Shown here piece after piece: positions 58,968 to 64,000 of a DNA stretch of 64,000 bases. The position numbers were made by a program, and so were the translations under genes. Source of the DNA: Druceiella hillmani (Eukaryota; Arthropoda; Insecta; Lepidoptera; Hepialidae); assembly GCA_039881145.1 (NCBI GenBank), contig JAYKKI010000038.1, forward strand, positions 372,001 through 436,000. The letters run 5' to 3'. The notes beneath the pieces are model-generated. The model was not told the DNA's origin. It saw only the letters and a list, made by a program, of their open reading frames with translations, and made no database searches. Each line of letters starts with the position of its first letter. Position 1 is the first letter of the stretch.

Positions 58968-59628
58968 AATGGTAAGTTTCGCAACAGTTAGTGTCAGTCA
59001 TTCTGTAGTTTAGAGGACCATGAAAAGATTTAAAGAGTGCAATTTATTCAAAAGAAAACCGGGACCGGGAAGAAGACGGTGCACTGAGTTCAGGGGCGAC
59101 TAGAGGGAGACAAGGTTTTTATTTTCTCATGAAGCCATAATCTCTTTATTTGGTGAAAAGTAAAGTCGCAAAGTATTCAGAATACCTGGAAAGCATTAAG
59201 CAAACATATATTTCGAAGACATTACGCCTTACAGTGGAGGCTCTGTTATGTTTTGGGCAAGCATAACTTCCGAAGATCGTACGGAGATAGTCTCGTTGAA
59301 AATGGCTCTCTAAGTACGCAATGATACATCAGGGAAGTTCTAATTCCTTATGGATAACAGCACTAGCTATTATAGGAGTTGCTGCTGCCTTCATGGACAA
59401 TACCGCACGAGCACATCAAGCGGAGACAAAGTAGACGCTTACTTGATGGAGGTCGGGATTCGCCGTTTACATTAGCCAGCACAAAGAACTGGCCTCAATT
59501 CTATTGAGCATCTGTGAGACATTCTAAAAGGGTGTGCTACGTTGTAGCGGCGGCCAGCCCCACGGAACATCCGAGAGGTAAAACCGTCGTTACACCTAAA
59601 TGCATTCCCCAATAATTTATGAAAAATC
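58968..59628 (+). pseudogene. Tc1-type transposase relic
   Basis: 58968-59085 gives MVSFATVSVSHSVV, then RTMKRFKECNLFKRKPGPGR, the paired HTH/linker (family: 'SxSTVYRxxKRFxETGxxxRKPGxGR'). 59230-59310 gives SGGSVMFWASITSEDRTEIV (family: GGxxxVWGxIxxxGRTxL). 59380-59420 gives AAFMDNTARAHQAE, which retains the second catalytic Asp (family: xxQDNARxHxA). After a shift, GLNSIEHL at 59497-59520 is a remnant of SPDLNPIEHLWD. The first Asp block and the third acidic residue are lost. The enzyme would move the element at TA sites. No TIRs found, so it is a truncated copy of a lineage different from the element at 40472. Confidence 0.85.
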
Positions 59629-59726
59629 TAATTAAAACAAAGTCTATTTTAAAAATCAAAAGATTCTTAGTAAATAATATTTAGTTCATTTTATTGCATA
59701 AAATCTATTTTTTATTATGAATGGAA

Positions 59727-59731
<5 letters not shown>

Positions 59732-59772
<41 letters not shown>
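59732..59772. repeat. (TA)n microsatellite
   Basis: About 20 TA units, just after the Tc1 relic. Confidence 0.97.
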
Positions 59773-59778
<6 letters not shown>

Positions 59779-59804
59779 TCTGTTAACAAAAATTAAAATT
59801 TTAG

Positions 59805-59805
<1 letters not shown>

Positions 59806-59877
<72 letters not shown>
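59806..59877. repeat. (TA)n microsatellite
   Basis: About 36 TA units, separated from the preceding tract by 33 bases. Confidence 0.97.
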
Positions 59878-59879
<2 letters not shown>

Positions 59880-62075
59880 AGTGAAGATAATATAAAGTAT
59901 GTTAAAAAGAGAAAGTAGAAACATTATAAGTACAAAAAGAAATATATTTATATATGAGTTTGTATTTGATAAGTAACTAAGCAGAGGGTTTGAAAAATAA
60001 TTTTATTTTTACATCTGAGAGGAACGATAAATTTTAACATAGAAATTCATACCTTGGGTCATTAGGATCATCAATATTTTGTTTACTTAGTTGTATATTC
60101 TGATACACCTTAAATGCATACTTTATAATGTAATACAATATTTATTTATTACTGTAATTTCATCCGAATTCAATTTCGAGATGAAATTCTGTGTCCAATA
60201 TTTTTGATTGCAAATAATATAGTATTTTGGATATGTTTTTTCAGGTACTATAGAATTATAATATTATTGAGAACTAATGATAACTATGTCATAATAAGTT
60301 ATTTAATAATTTTATAAATATATGTTTCGTTTTATCCAAATTATTTACAGCTTAAAGTTACAATGGCCCGCGTTAAAGGTTACTACTACAAAACTCATCT
60401 ATGATATATGTTATAGATTAGTTATATGTAACGGGATCATTTTTAGTTTTACTCAAAACGAGACACTCTCAAAATTACGGCGACCGTAATAGTGCCACAA
60501 TAAAAAAAATAAGTTAATATGTTGAAAACTGTTATTTCGGAAAGTTATGCTTACGAACAAAAATACCTAAGTAATGAGTCAAAAAGTAGAAAAAGCTAAT
60601 AATTATATTTTTTTCTGATAATCATATTTGTTTTAATATAGCTTTATTCCATTCCACTTCCAAAGAGAATCTTTATAAACAAACGAACTTTGCAGTTAAA
60701 ATGTGGTTGGCACAAATTTGTATTCGATCACTTCACGACTATTTACAAAACTTATTGTCTTGTATCCAAAATGTTATTAAACTGTATACGTAATAAAAAC
60801 ATTAACTTAAGAAACATTTACACTAAATAATGTTCTAAATATCAGTATTACACCATTATTTTACTATTGTATATGAAATTTACAGTATAACAATTCCCTC
60901 CATTTTTATTATGGAAAGTTAAACGAAGTCGGGCGTTTGAAACATTTCGTAAATATACTCAAAATTTTGCCGCTAAAAATTCGTAGACTATACATATACT
61001 ATTTTTAAACTTTATAAGGCGTGAGAGTGAGATCGTTACAATGTATCAGCTGACTCTGCTATATTTCTAGTTTCTATTGTATAAGTATACTTATGTTATA
61101 TTTGGCGTATAGATAAGAAAACATACATTGTGACATGTTATTTTATTTTCAATTACGTCTTTGTAAAATTTCAACGGGTAACTAAACATTTTATACGAAT
61201 TATAGGGTTTTGTATTTTTTTATAGTAGCTCAGTTTTTACCCTTAATTTGATGTATACTTTTGATGACTATTTTTAATTTTAAACATATTTATTTAAAAA
61301 AAAACAATAGAAAGAGCTTTAATGTTAATATTTGGTTGTATCTATATCCACTTTGCATTTCATTGATCGTAGTACAGTGGCTAGTGACTCTAGCACAGTG
61401 ACTCTAGCACCAATCTAAGTTAAGGGTTCCTTTCCAGGATGGAATAATTTAATATTCATAGACCGAGACGCACAGTTAAACAGATGGCGACAACTCATCA
61501 TGTTTACTCTCAGAAAAATACATTCGGGAGGATAATTTCTTTTATAAGAGAAATTATACGCTGATTACTCCAGATGCTGAGAGGTGACCGGGGACTTAAT
61601 CGTAACCGTGATTGTATTTATACATATTATAGGCGCTAAATGTAGTGCATTTACCGTGATTCGTTATGACGCATTCCAATACTTTTGCAAAAAAAGCATT
61701 ATGAGGGGCGTAATGTACTAAGGGGAAAATAATATTTAGTTGATAACTTATAAACCTGCCATCTCTGTACACAAATTTTCATCTTTTCATATATAGTCAA
61801 TTAAATCAATTGTTAATTATATAAGCACCGTCGGTATGAAATACTTGTTGTCAACGTCTAAGCAAAGGTAAAGTACCATTTGGGCCTTTGAAAAATCGGT
61901 CAAGTTTGATTTTGACATGACTTTCGTCTCTAAATTTTCTATCACGTAAATTGTAATACAGGGCGCAAAACAAATAATAATAAGATGGCAAAAGATCTGG
62001 AGAGTACAGCGGGTGAAATACCATACTTCATCCAAGTGAAAATAATATTTCACGCGTTACTTTTGATACGAGGGA
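59880..62075. other. AT-rich DNA, no gene recognised
   Basis: A 16-bp tandem doublet (GTGACTCTAGCACAGTGACT...) lies at about 61384. The minus-strand frame 61817-62053 contains MSKSNLTDFSKAQMV, vaguely like a Tc1 transposase start, but nothing follows to support it. Confidence 0.4.
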
Positions 62076-62079
62076 TCGA

Positions 62080-62800
62080 GCGTTGTCATTTAAAAATAAA
62101 TTTTGTTTTCATTTGAAGGAAGTTTAGTGGTGACTTTGCTCAATTATTGATAATCTTAGCTGTAATTGTACTGTTAGTTTAAAAGAGTTCCCTATGAATA
62201 AGTCAGTGAATAACTCCATTTATACCCCACCATGCATTCAAAGGTATCTTTTGTCCAATCATTTTGGTCGAGATCCTTTTTCTCTAGCTCCTAGCCACTG
62301 ACGTTTACGCTAAAAATTAATATAAGTCACCAACTTTTCATCTCCTGTAACTTGATACTTTAGCCTTTCATCGATACGATGGGAACTCAGTAGCTCCAAA
62401 CACATATTCGTTCTCCTTTGAAGTTGAAAGCTTGTTAGCTCATGTAGTAGCCAAACGGCATATTTCCATTTTTTTTTAAACTTGAAGTTGTTTTTCTATT
62501 ACAGTACTAAGAGCACGAAAATAGTTCTGCCAAATAACGCGAACTTAATCCGGGATCTGTTTCAATAAAGTTTTTAAATGTTTCTAAATCAGTTGCAAAA
62601 GGTCACTTTGGATGAGATTTATCGGACAGGTCGAAATTCTCATTGAATCTTTGAAGTCAGTGCTTTGCTGTATCGTAAGAGAGCATACCTGTGCCCATTA
62701 TTTTTTATATGTATATTGCGTGATGCTTCGCTGATTTTTCACCCTAAACGTCATCCATGAAGAAAGAGTCCTCTAAGTTTACTTCGAAATATTTCCATCT
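62080..62800 (-). pseudogene. mariner-family transposase relic
   Basis: Reading downward on the minus strand: SEASRNIYIKNNG then ALLRYSKA..LQRFNENFDLSDKS at about 62735-62615 (family: AAxxARxIxxxxG...WFxRFxxGDFDLxDKPRSGRP). Then DLETFKNFIETDPGLSSRYL AEL at 62600-62535, HELTSFQLQRRTNMCLELLS at 62440-62385, and VTGDEKLVTYIN at 62350-62310 (family: VTGDEKWxxYxN, first catalytic Asp kept). KRQWLGAREKGSRPK follows, and finally WWGINGVIH at 62235-62210. The remainder of the catalytic domain is lost. Multiple shifts and stops. It is a true mariner (MOS1-like) lineage, distinct from the other two Tc1/mariner relics here. No TIRs were found. Confidence 0.85.
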
Positions 62801-64000
62801 TTAACTTATTCTTTATTCGCCAGTTTCTCAATTGCAAACTGAACAGAAGTTTGAATGCTGCACTCTTTATATATATACAAGGAATTTTTTTCAAGGAATC
62901 TTTAGAAGCTTCTATAACATTCCAGGTAAAGGTTGAAAAAATAACAGGTTTATAAGGTGCTAACCTAATATATTAATTGAGGAATTATTCTGAAAAAAAC
63001 ATTTAAATTTATATCTTGGTACAAGTAGTTTAAAATTTATATATGGCTACGGAAAATTTATTGTACATCTCGTCTCAAAATTTTTGACATCTGATTAAAT
63101 ACTTATTACAAATTGACATACTCATTTTATTTATTATACTACTTGCATAATCTGAAAAATATTTGGATAGATATTAGAAAGAGAAGAAAAGCAATGCCCA
63201 TTTTTTATGGTCAATACACCTAGAGACTTAGTTAATAATATAATTATAAAACCGCACTTTCGTCAGACTACCATCAAGTCGTCAGCTTATTAGATAAAGG
63301 TACCGATTTGTGCTTATGAATTTTGCGGGACAGTTGTAGGAAAAAATTAAAAATGAATTTTATTTTTTGGCCAATTGCCGGCAGATAGCTATAATTGGTT
63401 AAGTGGTGACGTAAATCAAAGTTAACCTTATCGCAGCCAAATACGCATGCACTAGTGAACGCAATACGATTGCATACAATACGGTTAGGTAAAACTAACA
63501 AATATGAATTATGTTTAACTAGTATACTTATTTACAACACTCACTATTTATATATTCCCAAGAGTCACACTACTTACGTAAAAACACTTATAGATACAGG
63601 AGATCCATTACATTTTTGTTGACTGTATACGCATACACACCAATATATAGCACGTTTGGCTGAATGAAGCCAATGCCTTCTTTTTTTGGAAAAAATATAT
63701 TAAATGAAACATATATTTTTAGATTATAAAATCACTTTTACTTCACTGTCGATACATATGTAAAAGAAGGTGATAAGAAAAATAAACTTTAAGACTCATT
63801 TGCGAATACATCACAGTGTTTTAAGAGGAATTAGGCGAGTGAACTGAACCCTATAAAATTTATTGATCTATTTATTGATCATTTCTAGAAATGGCACTAA
63901 CATGGCGCAGCGTTCGCGTTTGTACTTTGTATTTCAATACCTCTCACGTTTTGTTAGGCGTATTTGATAAATATACCAAGTTGAAACAAAATACAGGCCG
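62801..64000. other. AT-rich DNA, no gene recognised
   Basis: The minus-strand frame 63274-63501 has no recognisable domain. Nothing else structured seen to the end. Confidence 0.4.

Noticed and set aside
60340..60415. Exon-like TTATTTACAG|CTTAAAGTTACAATGGCCCG
   Set aside because: The frame closes after about 17 codons and has no neighbours that would make a gene.
61817..62053. MSKSNLTDFSKAQMV as a Tc1 transposase start
   Set aside because: Resemblance is limited to about 12 residues and nothing downstream on that strand continues it; it could be chance next to the mariner relic.

Overview
This window is AT-rich (by eye roughly 30% GC) nuclear DNA from an animal, almost certainly an arthropod and most likely an insect. 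The evidence is the set of mobile elements (jockey-like LINE, Helitron, copia, piggyBac, several Tc1/mariner lineages, a Mutator-like/YqaJ element), two dispersed repeats whose signatures I recall from insect genomes, and more than a dozen (TA)n microsatellites. There are no operons, no rRNA and no convincing tRNA genes. Almost every long reading frame is either a decayed transposon protein or an artefact of (TA)n tracts read as Ile-Tyr. The window looks intergenic or like very large introns.

Layout. 1-360: tail of a Helitron protein entering from the left. 870-2650 (-): ruined non-LTR retrotransposon (endonuclease, linker, reverse transcriptase) containing a pair of self-palindromic inverted repeats, followed by a CA-rich tract. 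2.8-13 kb: mostly plain AT-rich DNA with (TA)n tracts, a 7.8-8.05 kb duplication, a 185-bp inverted repeat pair (8.55/11.2 kb) and a 12.4 kb tandem repeat. 13.4-19 kb: fold-back and MITE-like elements and two families of degenerate tandem repeats. 21.9 kb (-): an orphan coding-like exon. 25-28.5 kb: two widespread insect repeat signatures and a GC-rich islet. 29160-32733 (+): a near-complete but internally deleted copia-type LTR retrotransposon with 118-120 bp LTRs, a copia-type primer site and a polypurine tract. 34.97-36.63 kb (-): a protein-coding relic that joins a Mutator-like transposase domain to a YqaJ-type nuclease domain. 40472-41769 (+): the best preserved DNA transposon, a Tc1/mariner-superfamily element bounded by TA and near-perfect TIRs, set against a (TA)n tract. 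45.6 and 48.7 kb (-): two copies of a probable tRNA-derived SINE. 48.3-48.6 kb: two strong fold-backs. 50.6 kb: possible gypsy integrase fragment. 52842-53026 (+): a short exon with good splice sites, the best candidate for host coding sequence. 53308-55987 (-): a piggyBac element with an apparent 74-bp intron and a (TA)n expansion inside its transposase. 58.97-59.63 kb (+): Tc1 relic. 62.08-62.8 kb (-): mariner relic.

None of the mobile elements looks autonomous. Each coding region has stops, frameshifts, deletions or a replaced catalytic residue (copia integrase D to N; piggyBac second D to N). The most unusual items are the transposase plus YqaJ nuclease relic, the perfect-stem hairpin at 48.5 kb, the palindrome-bracketed RT segment, the microsatellite inside the piggyBac frame, and the two orphan exons. 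All identities come from reading motifs and recalled family patterns; no database search was possible.
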